A stretch of 64,000 bases of DNA from Azospirillum brasilense (GCF_001315015.1 NZ_CP012914.1:62001-126000); one strand, 5' to 3'. Numbered from the stretch's first letter, positions 18,659 through 29,471 are shown. Numbers and translations are program-made. Notes: generated by a model from the letters alone, not told the origin.

Positions 18659-20005
18659 TCACTTGCCGATGCAGAAATCCCGGAAGATCACATCCAACAG
18701 GTCTTCGACATCGACCCGTCCGGTGATGCGACCGAGGGCGCGGCTCGCCAGACGCACATCCTCGGCCATCAGCTCCGGCAGAGGGGCTGTCAGGGCACGG
18801 CGAAGGGCATCCCGGCACTCCTCCAAGGCAGAGCGGTGACGGGCGCGGGTCAGGGCGGGAGCGCCACTGCCGGCCAGACGGTCGGCGGTAAACGCCGTCA
18901 AACGCCGTTCCAACTCCGGCAGGCCGGCACCGGTCCGGGCCGAGACCGCCACCGCCTCCCAGCCGCCGACCGTCGGCACCGCGGCATCGACGACGTCCGT
19001 CTTGTTCAGGACCACCACCGTGTCCTTGTCGAGCAGCGCGACCGTCGCCGGGTCAAGCGCGGGCAGGGCGGTGGCGTCGAACACGGCGACCTTCACGTCG
19101 GCGCGGGCGGCGCGGTCGAGCGCGCGGCGGATGCCTTCCTCCTCGACCTCGTCGGCGGCCGCCTCGCGCAGGCCCGCCGTGTCGGCCAACACCACCGGGT
19201 AGCCGCCGAGGTCGAGATGGACTTCGATCACGTCGCGTGTGGTGCCGGCGCGGGCCGAGACGATGGCAGCCTCGCGGCGGGCGAGGGCGTTCAGCAGGCT
19301 CGACTTGCCGGCGTTGGGCGCGCCGACGATGGCGATGTGCAGACCCTCGCGCAGCCGCTCCCCACGGCCACGGTCGTCGAGATGGGCGTCGATCCCGGAG
19401 GCGAGGGCGTCCAGCACGGGACGCGCGGCGTCCGACACGCCGGAGGGCAGGTCCTCGTCGGGGAAATCGATGTCGGCCTCGATGTGGGCCAGCGACCGGG
19501 TCAGCCGCTCGCGCCAGCCGTCGTAGAGTGTGCCGAGCGCGCCTTCCATCTGGCGCAGGGCCTGACGGCGCTGGGCGGAGGTCTCGGCGTCCACGAGGTC
19601 GGCGACCGCCTCGGCCTCGGTCAGGTCGAGTTTGCCGTTCTCGAAGGCGCGACGGGTGAACTCGCCGGGCTCGGCAACGCGCAGACCGGGCAGGGCGGAG
19701 AGCGCCTCCACCACGCCAGCCACCACGGCGCGCCCACCGTGGAGGTGCAGTTCCACCACGTCCTCGCCGGTGAAGCTGCGGGGAGTGGTGAAGCGCAGCA
19801 CGAGGGCATCGTCCAGCGCCTCCCCGTTCTTGGGATCGCGCAAGCGGACGAGCGTGGCCATGCGGGGTTCGGGCAGCGGCTTGCCGGTCAGGGCGGCGAG
19901 GGCGTCGCCGGAGGCCGGGCCCGAAACGCGAACCACCGCCACACCGGCGCGGCCGGGGGCGGTGGCGAGGGCAAAGATCGTCGGAATCATTGTGCCGAGT
20001 GTCAT
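18659..20005 (-). CDS. mnmE: tRNA modification GTPase MnmE
   Basis: MnmE (TrmE) is the GTPase partner of MnmG. The 448-aa protein has the N-terminal tetrahydrofolate-binding domain (TIFALATAPGRAGVAVVRVSG), helical domain, G domain with GAPNAGKSSLLNAL (G1), DTAGL (G3) and LNKTD (G4), and ends in the invariant CIGK motif whose Cys is needed for activity. Two in-frame ATGs are possible, at 20005 and 19990; I use the first because GGAA lies upstream. Confidence 0.97.
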   Translation of the reverse strand: MTLGTMIPTIFALATAPGRAGVAVVRVSGPASGDALAALTGKPLPEPRMATLVRLRDPKNGEALDDALVLRFTTPRSFTGEDVVELHLHGGRAVVAGVVEALSALPGLRVAEPGEFTRRAFENGKLDLTEAEAVADLVDAETSAQRRQALRQMEGALGTLYDGWRERLTRSLAHIEADIDFPDEDLPSGVSDAARPVLDALASGIDAHLDDRGRGERLREGLHIAIVGAPNAGKSSLLNALARREAAIVSARAGTTRDVIEVHLDLGGYPVVLADTAGLREAAADEVEEEGIRRALDRAARADVKVAVFDATALPALDPATVALLDKDTVVVLNKTDVVDAAVPTVGGWEAVAVSARTGAGLPELERRLTAFTADRLAGSGAPALTRARHRSALEECRDALRRALTAPLPELMAEDVRLASRALGRITGRVDVEDLLDVIFRDFCIGK

Positions 20006-20024
20006 CGTGCCGGTTCCGGAACGA

Positions 20025-20384
20025 TCAGCCGACCTGTTCCGGCAGCAATTCTTTTTGTTCCGGCTTCAGCATGAGCCGTTCCACACGGCCACCGCCGATC
20101 AGGTGCGTCTCCAGGATCGCGTCCACATCGGCGAAGGAGCGGTAGGTGTACCAGACGCCCTCCGGATAGATGACCAGCACCGGACCCAGCTCGCAACGGT
20201 CCAGGCAACCGGCGGCGTTGATGCGCACCCGGCCGTCCAGACCCAGCTCGCGGGCGCGCGCCTTCATGTAGTCGCGGAGCTTCTCGGACCCCCGGGCGGC
20301 GCAGGAGCCGCGCTTGTGTCCGTCGGGGCGGCGGTTGGTGCAGGAGAAAACATGGGCTTCGAAGTAGGGCTTCGGATCGGTCAC
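20025..20384 (-). CDS. thioredoxin-like [2Fe-2S] ferredoxin domain protein
   Basis: This 119-aa protein has the thioredoxin-like ferredoxin pattern: two Cys in the first part (FSCTNRR, RGSCAARG) and CLDRC (AAGCLDRCELGP), which would hold a [2Fe-2S] cluster, followed by VLVIYPEGVWYTY. Such proteins transfer electrons in the cytosol; the partner is unknown. The GTG start at 20384 overlaps the stop of the preceding small gene (GTGA), and AGGATGG lies upstream. Codon frame and conserved motif settle the reading frame, which also runs open far upstream without meaning. Confidence 0.88.
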   Translation of the reverse strand: MTDPKPYFEAHVFSCTNRRPDGHKRGSCAARGSEKLRDYMKARARELGLDGRVRINAAGCLDRCELGPVLVIYPEGVWYTYRSFADVDAILETHLIGGGRVERLMLKPEQKELLPEQVG

Positions 20385-20632
20385 TTGCGTCCATCCTGTC
20401 CCATGGCGGCGGCCATCTGGGACCAAAACATTTTCTGAAGCTGCTCCATGCCCTGAATTCCCGCCGGCAGCCACGTCTTCATCATCGTCTCGGGGTCCAT
20501 GGCGAGCAGGGAGGCCTGCATGCGGTCCTGGATCTCCTGCATCATGGCGTCCTGCATGGGCTTCACGTCGGGAAGACCCAGGAAGTGGCGCGCCTCCTCG
20601 GGTGTGCAGTCGATGTCGATGGTGATTTTCAT
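20381..20632 (-). CDS. small conserved protein (DUF6489-like)
   Basis: The 83-aa protein begins MKITIDIDCTPEEARHFLGLPDV and continues with a Met- and Gln-rich helix (MQDAMMQEIQDRMQASLLAMDPETMMKTWLP). I recall this as a small alphaproteobacterial family of unknown function (DUF6489), but I cannot confirm the number. The ATG at 20632 gives the family-type N-terminus; the frame is open 22 codons further up. It is translationally coupled to the ferredoxin-like gene, so the two products may work together. Confidence 0.8.
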   Translation of the reverse strand: MKITIDIDCTPEEARHFLGLPDVKPMQDAMMQEIQDRMQASLLAMDPETMMKTWLPAGIQGMEQLQKMFWSQMAAAMGQDGRK

Positions 20633-20786
20633 GGCCCCATTCCCTTGGAAAGCGCGCGGTACGCAGGAAATTAAGGGTTGAGCGCCGCTTCGGCTCATGC
20701 CCCACTATACAGATAGGAAGCCCTGGCGCAACGGCACCGCCGCGCCAGTTTATTCCCAACCACGCCACAGACCGGAAACGCCTGCG

Positions 20787-22805
<2,019 letters not shown>

Positions 22806-22809
22806 CGTC

Positions 22810-23331
22810 ATGACGCAGACCCTCAAAAACCCGGCCGCCGGCAGCCTGACCGTCGACAGCCCGCTGGGCCTGCTGACCCTGACCAGCGCCGCCGGCGCCA
22901 TCGTGGCGCTCGACTGGGGACGGCTGGGCGATGACCGGCCGGACCCCGTGCTGGAGGAGGCGGCGCGCCAGCTCCGCGATTATTTCGCCGGCACGCGGTT
23001 GGATTTCGACCTGCCGCTGTCCCCCCGCGGGACGGCCTTCCGGCAGAAGGTCTGGGCGGCGATGCAGGCCATTCCCTACGGCGGCGTCCTGACCTACGGC
23101 GACGTCGCGCGGATGCTGGACACGGCGCCGCGGGCCGTCGGCGGGGCCTGCGGGGCCAACCCGATCCCGGTCATCATCCCCTGCCACCGCATCGTCGGTG
23201 GCGGCGGGGCGCCCGGCGGCTATTCCGGCATGGGCGGCCTGCGGACCAAGGACTGGCTGCTCCGCCACGAGCGGCGGTACCGGGTGACAGCGGAACAGGC
23301 CGGCGATACGCTGGAGCTTCAGCTTCTATAA
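22810..23331 (+). CDS. ogt: methylated-DNA--protein-cysteine methyltransferase
   Basis: This suicide enzyme takes the alkyl group from O6-alkylguanine onto its own Cys. The 173-aa protein carries the active site IPCHRIVG, the helix-turn-helix FRQKVWAAMQAIPYGGVLTYGDVA and GGYSGMGGLRTKDWLL. It lacks the Ada regulatory domain, so it is Ogt-type. It starts 4 bp after the upstream stop. A second protein with the same catalytic domain is encoded at 62009-62911. Confidence 0.94.
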   Translation: MTQTLKNPAAGSLTVDSPLGLLTLTSAAGAIVALDWGRLGDDRPDPVLEEAARQLRDYFAGTRLDFDLPLSPRGTAFRQKVWAAMQAIPYGGVLTYGDVARMLDTAPRAVGGACGANPIPVIIPCHRIVGGGGAPGGYSGMGGLRTKDWLLRHERRYRVTAEQAGDTLELQLL

Positions 23332-23352
23332 AAAGGGAAGGAACCGACCACT

Positions 23353-24327
23353 ATGGTTCACGCGATCCGCATCCACGACTACGGCGGACCCGAAGCGCTG
23401 CGCTGGGAGGAGATCGAGGTGGGCGACCCCGGCCCCGGTCAGGTGCGGCTGCGCCAGACCGCCGTCGGGCTGAACTACATCGACACCTATCACCGCTCCG
23501 GCGCCTACAAGCTGCCGCAGCTTCCCGCCATCATCGGGACCGAGGGCGCCGGCGTGGTCGAGGCCGTGGGGCCGGACGTGACGACGCTGAAGCCCGGCGA
23601 CCGGGTGGGCTACGCGCCGCTGATCGGCGCCTACGCCGAATCCCGCCTCGCCCCCGCTGACCGGCTGATTCCGCTGCCGAGCTGGATCGAGGACCGGCAG
23701 GCCGCCGCCATGCTGCTCCAGGGCATGACCGCGCAGTTCCTCCTGCGCTCCACCTACGCGGTGCAGCCGGGCGACACCATCCTGGTCCAGGCCGCCGCGG
23801 GCGGCGTCGGCCAGATCCTCTGCCAGTGGGCGAAGCATCTGGGCGCCACCGTGATCGGCACGGTCAGCAGCGACGAGAAGGCGGAGCTGGCCCGCGCCGC
23901 TGGCTGCGACCATCCCATCGTCTACACGCGCGAGAATTTCGTGAACCGCGTGAAGGACCTGACGGACGGGCAGGGCGTGCCGGTGGTCTATGACGGCGTC
24001 GGCAAGACGACCTTCATGGACAGCCTGGACTGCCTGCGCCCTCGCGGCTTCATGGTGCTGTTCGGCGCGGCGTCCGGGCCGGTCCCACCGCTGGATCTCC
24101 AGGTGCTGGCGGCCAAAGGCTCGCTCTACGTCACGCGCCCGACCCTGTTCAGCTACGTTTCCAAGCGCGACGACCTGATGGCCAGCGCCGCCGACCTGTT
24201 CGAGGTGGTGCACACCGGCGGGGTGACCATCAACGTCGGCCAGACCTTCGCGCTGCGCGACGCGGCGGAGGCCCACCGGGCGCTGGAGTCCCGCGCCACG
24301 ACCGGATCGACGGTGCTGTTGCCGTAA
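23353..24327 (+). CDS. qor: NADPH:quinone oxidoreductase, zinc-independent MDR family
   Basis: This 324-aa member of the medium-chain dehydrogenase family reduces quinones with NADPH. It begins MVHAIRIHDYGGPEALRWEE, has the GroES-like domain (GLNYIDTYHRSGAYKLPQLPAIIGTEGAG) and the Rossmann motif AAAGGVGQILCQWAK, and lacks the zinc-binding cysteines. AAGGGAAGGAA precedes the ATG. A hairpin after the stop closes the DUF255-ogt-qor unit. Confidence 0.92.
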   Translation: MVHAIRIHDYGGPEALRWEEIEVGDPGPGQVRLRQTAVGLNYIDTYHRSGAYKLPQLPAIIGTEGAGVVEAVGPDVTTLKPGDRVGYAPLIGAYAESRLAPADRLIPLPSWIEDRQAAAMLLQGMTAQFLLRSTYAVQPGDTILVQAAAGGVGQILCQWAKHLGATVIGTVSSDEKAELARAAGCDHPIVYTRENFVNRVKDLTDGQGVPVVYDGVGKTTFMDSLDCLRPRGFMVLFGAASGPVPPLDLQVLAAKGSLYVTRPTLFSYVSKRDDLMASAADLFEVVHTGGVTINVGQTFALRDAAEAHRALESRATTGSTVLLP

Positions 24328-24336
24328 GGTTCAAAG

Positions 24337-24359
24337 CCCTCTCCCGGGACGGGAGAGGG
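24337..24359. terminator. hairpin between converging qor and dnaQ
   Basis: A 9-bp inverted repeat (CCCTCTCCC and GGGAGAGGG) with a 5-base loop lies between the two stop codons. No T-run follows, so it may act as a weak terminator or RNA-stability hairpin. The CCCTCTCCC arm recurs in other gaps of the window. Confidence 0.5.
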
Positions 24360-24368
24360 AATGACACC

Positions 24369-25046
24369 TCACTCGGCGGCCCAGAGCGGGTTCTTCAGCT
24401 TCTTGAGAAGCTCCGCATGGGCCGCCAGTTCCTCCTCGCTCGGCGCGTGGGCGCGTGGGGCGCGGTAGGGGCGGTCGATGCGGATCGCCGCGGGGCCGCC
24501 CGTTGCCGGGCCGGAGGCCAGCGCCAGACCGGCCTGCCGCCCGCCGCGCAGCTCCAGATACACCTCGGCCAGAAGCTGGGCGTCGAGGAGCGCGCCGTGG
24601 TAGGTGCGGCTGGAATTGTCCACGCCGAAGCGCTTGCAGAGCGCGTCCAAGGTGGCCGGCGCGCCGGGGAACTTCTGCCGCGCCATCAGCAGCGTGTCGA
24701 TGGCCCGGTCCTTCGGCATCACCGGATAGCCGGCGATCCGCATCTCCCAGTTCAGGAAGTGCATGTCGAAGGCCGCGTTGTGGATGACCAGCGGCGCGTC
24801 GCCGATGAAGGCCACGAACTCCGCCACCACGTCGTTGAACAGCGGCTTGTCCGCCAGGAACTCCGTCGTCAGCCCGTGCACCGCCACGGCGTCCGGCGGC
24901 ACGTCGCGCTCCGGGTTGACGTAGCAGTGGAAGGTCTTGCCGGTGGCGACGTGGTTGTGCAGCTCGACGCAGCCGATTTCGATCAGCCGGTGCCCTTCCT
25001 CGGGCTTGAAGCCGGTCGTTTCCGTATCGAGGACGATCTCACGCAT
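24369..25046 (-). CDS. dnaQ: DNA polymerase III subunit epsilon (proofreading exonuclease)
   Basis: Epsilon is the 3'-5' exonuclease of the replicase. The 225-aa protein has Exo I (VLDTETTGFKPEEGHRLIEIG), Exo II (LVIHNAAFDMHFLNWE) and Exo III (YHGALLDAQLLAEVYLEL) of the DEDDh class. The C-terminal tail would bind the alpha subunit. It overlaps coaE by 8 bp. The gene sits 3 kb from the origin, the common place in alphaproteobacteria. Confidence 0.96.
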   Translation of the reverse strand: MREIVLDTETTGFKPEEGHRLIEIGCVELHNHVATGKTFHCYVNPERDVPPDAVAVHGLTTEFLADKPLFNDVVAEFVAFIGDAPLVIHNAAFDMHFLNWEMRIAGYPVMPKDRAIDTLLMARQKFPGAPATLDALCKRFGVDNSSRTYHGALLDAQLLAEVYLELRGGRQAGLALASGPATGGPAAIRIDRPYRAPRAHAPSEEELAAHAELLKKLKNPLWAAE

Positions 25047-25683
25047 GAACCACCTGTCCGGGCTGGTATCCCCGCGGCGGCCACTGCCGGCCGCGGCGCC
25101 GCTTCACGTCGGCGAGGATGTTGCGCAGCGCCCGCCGGGTGGCCCGCCGTCCGTCGCCGGTGTTGACGACGTGGTCGGCGCGCCGCCGCTTCTCCGCGTC
25201 GGGCATCTGCCGGGCCAGAATAGCGGCGAACTTGTCCGGCGTCATGCCCGGCCGCGCCAGCACCCGTGACTTCTGCACCAGGAAGGGGGCGGTGACGACC
25301 ACGCTGCGGTCGACCTTGCGCTCCCCGCCGGTTTCGAACAGCAGGGGGATGTCCAACACCGCCACGCGGACGCGGCGGCGCGCCGCCTGCCGGAGGAAGC
25401 GCCGCTGAGCGGCCTGCACCGCCGGGTGGAGGATCGCCTCCAGCCGCTTCAGCGCCGCCGGGTTGCCGAACACCGCGGCCCCCAGCGCCCGCCGGTCCAC
25501 CGCACCATCCACCACGACGCCGGGGAAGGCCGCCGCGATGGCCGGCACCGCCGTGCCGTGGCGCCCCAGCAGGCCGTGCACCACGGCGTCGCTGTCGCAG
25601 ACCGGCGCGCCCATGCGCTTCAGCATGCGCGCCGCCGTGCTCTTGCCCATGCCGATGGAGCCGGTCAGTCCCAAGACGATCAT
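25039..25683 (-). CDS. coaE: dephospho-CoA kinase
   Basis: CoaE phosphorylates dephospho-CoA in the last step of coenzyme A synthesis. The 214-aa protein has the P-loop LGLTGSIGMGKST, the CDSDAVVH segment and the LDIPLLFETG motif with VVVTAP. It follows aroE closely on the same strand and overlaps dnaQ; coupling through the maf-aroE-coaE-dnaQ run looks continuous. Confidence 0.95.
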   Translation of the reverse strand: MIVLGLTGSIGMGKSTAARMLKRMGAPVCDSDAVVHGLLGRHGTAVPAIAAAFPGVVVDGAVDRRALGAAVFGNPAALKRLEAILHPAVQAAQRRFLRQAARRRVRVAVLDIPLLFETGGERKVDRSVVVTAPFLVQKSRVLARPGMTPDKFAAILARQMPDAEKRRRADHVVNTGDGRRATRRALRNILADVKRRRGRQWPPRGYQPGQVVHA

Positions 25684-25692
25684 CGCGCGCCC

Positions 25693-26547
25693 TCAGCCCT
25701 GGAGAACGGCCGCCTTCAGCCCCTCGGTCACCTCCGGCTCCCGGCCGAACCAAGCGGCGAAGCCAGGGCGGGCCTGATGGAGCAGCATGCCGACGCCGTC
25801 CACCACCCGGTTGCCGCGCGCCTGCGCGGCGGTCAGAAGCGGGGTCATCAGGGGCGTGTAGACGATGTCGGTGACGACGGCCGAACCGGGCAGGGCGCGG
25901 AGGTCCAGCTCCAGCGGCGGCTGGCCGGCCATGCCCTGGGTCGTCGTGTTCACCACCAGCGCCACACCTTCGAGAAGCGTTTCACGTGAAACCCAATCGG
26001 CGGTCTCGATGGCGCCAACCCCATCACTGTTGCCGATATCAGCGGCCAGTTCGTCGGCCCGCGCCCGTGTGCGGTTGACCAGCCAGACCCGCGGAGCACC
26101 CTCGTCGAGGAGAGAGGCGACGACGGCCCGCGCCGCGCCACCGGCCCCGATGACCAGCGCCGGCCCGTCCGATGCCTTCCAGCCCGGCGCGCCGCTCTTC
26201 AGGTTCTCGATGAAACCGAAGCCGTCGGTGTTGCGGCCTTCCAGCGCCCCGTCCTCGCCGACCACGATGGTGTTGACGGCACCCATCCGCCTAGCGGTGG
26301 CGTCCAGACGGTCGACCGTGCGGTAAGCGGTCTCCTTGTGCGGCACCGTCACGTTGCAGCCGCGGAAGCCCAGCGCGGGCAGAGCGCGGATGGCCTGCTC
26401 GATGCGGTCGGGCGGCACGGCCAGCGGCACATAGGCGCCGTCGATGCCGTACCGCTCCAGCCAATAACCGTGCAGCCGGGGCGAGCGCGAATGGCCGATC
26501 GGCCAGCCCATCACCCCGGCCAGCTTCGCCTTGCCGCTGATCGTCAT
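25693..26547 (-). CDS. aroE: shikimate dehydrogenase
   Basis: AroE reduces 3-dehydroshikimate to shikimate with NADPH for aromatic amino acid synthesis. The 284-aa protein has the catalytic Lys in NVTVPHKE, Asn/Asp of NTDGFGF, the nucleotide motif VIGAGGAARAVV with NRTRARA, and GVGMLLHQARPGF at the end. The ATG overlaps the maf stop (ATGA). Residues VSRET in DWVSRETLLEG are encoded by a parS palindrome. Confidence 0.96.
   Translation of the reverse strand: MTISGKAKLAGVMGWPIGHSRSPRLHGYWLERYGIDGAYVPLAVPPDRIEQAIRALPALGFRGCNVTVPHKETAYRTVDRLDATARRMGAVNTIVVGEDGALEGRNTDGFGFIENLKSGAPGWKASDGPALVIGAGGAARAVVASLLDEGAPRVWLVNRTRARADELAADIGNSDGVGAIETADWVSRETLLEGVALVVNTTTQGMAGQPPLELDLRALPGSAVVTDIVYTPLMTPLLTAAQARGNRVVDGVGMLLHQARPGFAAWFGREPEVTEGLKAAVLQG
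25979..25992. promoter_or_regulatory. parS site within aroE
   Basis: A perfect GTTTCACGTGAAAC palindrome, the parS core, lies in the aroE coding sequence, only about 2 kb from oriC. The flanking outer bases (C and C) differ from the full 16-bp consensus. Confidence 0.85.
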
Positions 26548-27152
26548 TCCGCAATCACCCCATGCACCCGCAGGAACCCGAGCAGCGGCAGCAGCGGCAG
26601 CCCGAGGATCGTGAAGAAGTCGCCGTCCACCCGGTGGAAGAGTTGCGCGCCCAAGCCTTCGAGGTGATAAGCGCCGACCGACCCCATCACGTCGTCGCCC
26701 GCTGCGTTCAGGTAGGACTCCAGAAAGGCGTCGCTGAACGGGCGCATGGTCAGGCGGGCGCGGTCCACATGGTGCCACAGCCGCTCGCCGTCGCGGATCA
26801 CCACGGCGCAGCTCACCAGCCGGTGCGTCTTGCCGCGCAGGTCCTGAAGCTGGGTCCGCGCGGCGTCGCGGTCGGCCGGCTTGTCGAACCAGCGGCCCTC
26901 GCATTCCAGCATCTGGTCAGCGCCGATCACCAGAGCGCCCGGATGCTTACGGGTGACGCGCTGCGCCTTCAGCTCGGCCAGAGCCTCGGCCACATCCTCG
27001 ACCGGGGCGCCCTCGGCGCGGGCGGCCAGCTTGATCTCCTCTTCGTCCACCGCGGCAGGGGCAAGGGTGACGCGCACCCCGGCGCGTTCCAGCATCTCCG
27101 CCCGGGTGCGGGAACCGGAGGCGAGGACGACGGTGGGAATCGCTCCGCTCAC
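26544..27152 (-). CDS. maf: Maf-type nucleoside triphosphate pyrophosphatase
   Basis: Maf proteins hydrolyse non-canonical or modified nucleoside triphosphates. The 202-aa protein begins with the signature VLASGSRTRAEMLERAG, has ALVIGADQMLECEG and SVGAYHLEGLGAQLFHRVDGDFFTILGLPL at the C-terminus. Start is the GTG at 27152, which overlaps the stop of the upstream regulator gene (GTGA). The maf-aroE-coaE-dnaQ order next to the origin is conserved in alphaproteobacteria. Confidence 0.94.
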   Translation of the reverse strand: MSGAIPTVVLASGSRTRAEMLERAGVRVTLAPAAVDEEEIKLAARAEGAPVEDVAEALAELKAQRVTRKHPGALVIGADQMLECEGRWFDKPADRDAARTQLQDLRGKTHRLVSCAVVIRDGERLWHHVDRARLTMRPFSDAFLESYLNAAGDDVMGSVGAYHLEGLGAQLFHRVDGDFFTILGLPLLPLLGFLRVHGVIAE

Positions 27153-27997
27153 GTCAGGGGCCCCTCGGGGACCACCCCGGGCAGGCCGCCGGTCTGGCGG
27201 CGGGCGAGCAGCATCATGATCTCCGCTGCCGTCTCCTCGATGGAGCGGCGCGACACGTCGATCACCGGCCAGCCGCGCCGGGTGAACATGCGCCGGGCGT
27301 CGGTGACCTCGGCGCGCACCACCTCGGGATCGACGTAGGTCGAGGACTCGTTCTGGTTCAGCAGCTTCAGCCGGTTGCGACGGATCTGCACCAGACGGTC
27401 CGGGTCCTTGGTCAGGCCGACGACCAGCGGCCGGGTCAGCTTCTCGATCTCCGGCGGCATCGGGCAACCGGGAACGATCGGGATGTTCGCCGCCTTGATG
27501 CCGCGGTTCGCCAGATAGATGCAGGTCGGCGTCTTGGACGTGCGCGACACGCCCATCAGGATCACGTCGGCCTCGTGCAGGTCCCAGCTCGATTGGCCGT
27601 CGTCGTGGGCCAGCGCAAAATCCATCGCGTCCATACGCCCGAAATATTCGGCGTCCAAGGCGTGCTGGCGGCCGGGCTGGCGCTGTGATTCCACGCCGAG
27701 GAAGGCGGCCAGCGCGTTGATCAGCGGGTCGAGGACCGGAATGCAGGGAACCTGCACCTCGCGGCAGAAGTCCTGAAGGCGGCGGCGCAGCTTCTCGTCC
27801 ACCAGAGTGAACATGACGAGACCGCGATTCTCCTGGACGCCCTCCAGAACCATGTCGAGCTGACGCTCGGTCCGCACGAGATTCCAGAAATGCTCGACCG
27901 GGCGAACATCGTCGAACTGGATGACGCAGGCGCGGGCGACGCTGTTGATCGTCTCGCCGGTTGCGTCCGACACAAGATGCAGGTGGAACTGTCTCAT
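27149..27997 (-). CDS. pyruvate, phosphate dikinase/PEP synthase regulatory protein (DUF299)
   Basis: This bifunctional kinase/pyrophosphorylase switches PEP synthase or pyruvate phosphate dikinase on and off by ADP-dependent phosphorylation of the enzyme. The 282-aa protein begins MRQFHLHLVSDATGETINSVARA and has the P-loop-like ILMGVSRTSKTPTCIYLANRG and the ADARRMFTRRGWPVIDVSRRSIEETAAEI end of the family. The ATG at 27997 gives the usual length. It flanks oriC, with transcription leading away from it. Confidence 0.95.
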   Translation of the reverse strand: MRQFHLHLVSDATGETINSVARACVIQFDDVRPVEHFWNLVRTERQLDMVLEGVQENRGLVMFTLVDEKLRRRLQDFCREVQVPCIPVLDPLINALAAFLGVESQRQPGRQHALDAEYFGRMDAMDFALAHDDGQSSWDLHEADVILMGVSRTSKTPTCIYLANRGIKAANIPIVPGCPMPPEIEKLTRPLVVGLTKDPDRLVQIRRNRLKLLNQNESSTYVDPEVVRAEVTDARRMFTRRGWPVIDVSRRSIEETAAEIMMLLARRQTGGLPGVVPEGPLT

Positions 27998-28412
27998 CCG
28001 TCCCCAACGTGTTGTGGAGAACCCGTCCGAATCTGTGGACAACGGGGATCTCCTGGATTCTGTCCCTCGGGGCGGGACTCGTCGCCCCCGCTGGCGCCCC
28101 CTTCGGGACAATCCGCGCGCCCTCTCCGGAACATGGGTACAATGACTCCCGCGGACCATGTTATCCACGGGATTCCCAGGCTTCCCGATATAGCATTTCC
28201 GCCGTTTCCGGCGAAAGCGTCCGGAGTCGTCCACAGAATCCGATTTTCGTCCACAGCGCACCGTCCGGCCTGTGGACGATTCTGCGCAAAGCGGGGATTC
28301 CCGTTTTCCACAGGCACCCACCACCCCTTCTTCCTTTCTCTCTTTAAAAAGAATACTGAGTAGAAGGGTGAAAACCCGCAGACCCGATTCACTTACAGGG
28401 GAACGATCCGCC
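27998..28412. other. chromosomal replication origin oriC
   Basis: The 415-bp gap between the DUF299 regulator and hemE carries seven 9-mers close to the DnaA box TTATCCACA: TTCTCCACA (28013-28021, minus), TTGTCCACA (28034-28042, minus), TTATCCACG (28161-28169), TCGTCCACA (28227-28235, 28247-28255, and 28271-28279 on the minus strand) and TTTTCCACA (28304-28312). An AT-richer, pyrimidine/purine-skewed stretch with TTTAAAAAGAATACT (28343-28357) lies beside hemE and could be the unwinding element. Genes on both sides point away. hemE-adjacent origins are known from Caulobacter. Extent and box function are inferred. Confidence 0.85.
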
Positions 28413-29471
28413 GTGTCCGAGGCCGTGACCAAGATTGCCAAGCCGATGCTCGCCGCCCTCACCGGCGAGGTGCGTTCGCGCCCGCCCTTCTGGCTGATGC
28501 GCCAGGCCGGCCGTTACCTGCCGGAATATCGGGAATTGCGCGCCAAGGCCGGCAGCTTCCTGGACATGTGCTACAACCCGGATCACGCGGTCGAAGTGAC
28601 CCTGCAGCCGCTGCGCCGCTACGACATGGATGCGGCGATTCTGTTCTCCGACATCCTGGTGGTGCCGCACGCCCTGGGCCAGCCGCTGGCCTTTCTGGAG
28701 GGCGAGGGGCCGAAGCTGGACCCTGTGAGAAGCGTGGACGACCTCAAGCGCCTGTCGCGCGACCGCTTCCACGAGCGGCTGGAACCGGTCTACGAGACCG
28801 TCCGCCGCCTCTCCAGCGCGATTCCCGCGCACACCACGCTGATCGGCTTTGCCGGGGCGCCCTGGACGATCGCCTGCTACATGGTCGAGGGGGCGGGGTC
28901 CAAGGAGTACGCGCATGTCAAGCGCTGGGCCTACGGCGACCCCGCCGGATTCGGTGCGCTGATGGATCTGCTGGTCGAGGTGACCGCCGACTACCTGTGC
29001 ACCCAGATCGAAGCCGGAGCCGAGGTGGTGCAGCTCTTCGACAGCTGGGCGGGCGTCCTGCCGGCGGGCGAATTCCGCCGCTGGGTGATCGAGCCGACGC
29101 GCCGCATCGTGGATCTGATCAAGGCGCGCCACCCCGCGATTCCGGTCATCGGTTTCCCGCGCGGTGCGGGCCTCTCCTATGAGGAGTACGTGACGGGCAG
29201 TGGTGTGGATGCGGTCGGGCTCGACACCACCGTCCCGGTGGCTTGGGCGGCCGGGAATCTGCAATCCAGATTGCCGGTGCAGGGCAACCTCGACCCGATC
29301 ATGCTCGCCGCCGGTGGCGAGGCCCTGCGCAATGCGGCGTCGGAGATTCTGGAGACGCTCGCCGGCAGGCCCTTCGTCTTCAACCTGGGCCACGGCGTGA
29401 TCCAGACCACCCCGCCGGAACACGTGGCCGAGCTGGCCCGTCTGATCAAGGACTGGCCGAACCGGGGCTGA
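28413..29471 (+). CDS. hemE: uroporphyrinogen decarboxylase
   Basis: HemE removes the four acetate carboxyls of uroporphyrinogen III in haem synthesis. The 352-aa protein has the signature RPPFWLMRQAGRYLPEYRE, catalytic Asp in ILFSDILVVP, GFAGAPWTIACYMVEG and NLGHGVIQTTPPEHV. I use the GTG at 28413, with AGGGGAA upstream; a second GTG is at 28425. The position directly after oriC and followed by hemJ is the standard alphaproteobacterial arrangement. Confidence 0.96.
   Translation: MSEAVTKIAKPMLAALTGEVRSRPPFWLMRQAGRYLPEYRELRAKAGSFLDMCYNPDHAVEVTLQPLRRYDMDAAILFSDILVVPHALGQPLAFLEGEGPKLDPVRSVDDLKRLSRDRFHERLEPVYETVRRLSSAIPAHTTLIGFAGAPWTIACYMVEGAGSKEYAHVKRWAYGDPAGFGALMDLLVEVTADYLCTQIEAGAEVVQLFDSWAGVLPAGEFRRWVIEPTRRIVDLIKARHPAIPVIGFPRGAGLSYEEYVTGSGVDAVGLDTTVPVAWAAGNLQSRLPVQGNLDPIMLAAGGEALRNAASEILETLAGRPFVFNLGHGVIQTTPPEHVAELARLIKDWPNRG

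Noticed and set aside
16632-18839. 735-codon open frame opposite mnmG
   Set aside because: Antisense shadow of mnmG, which has full family motifs.
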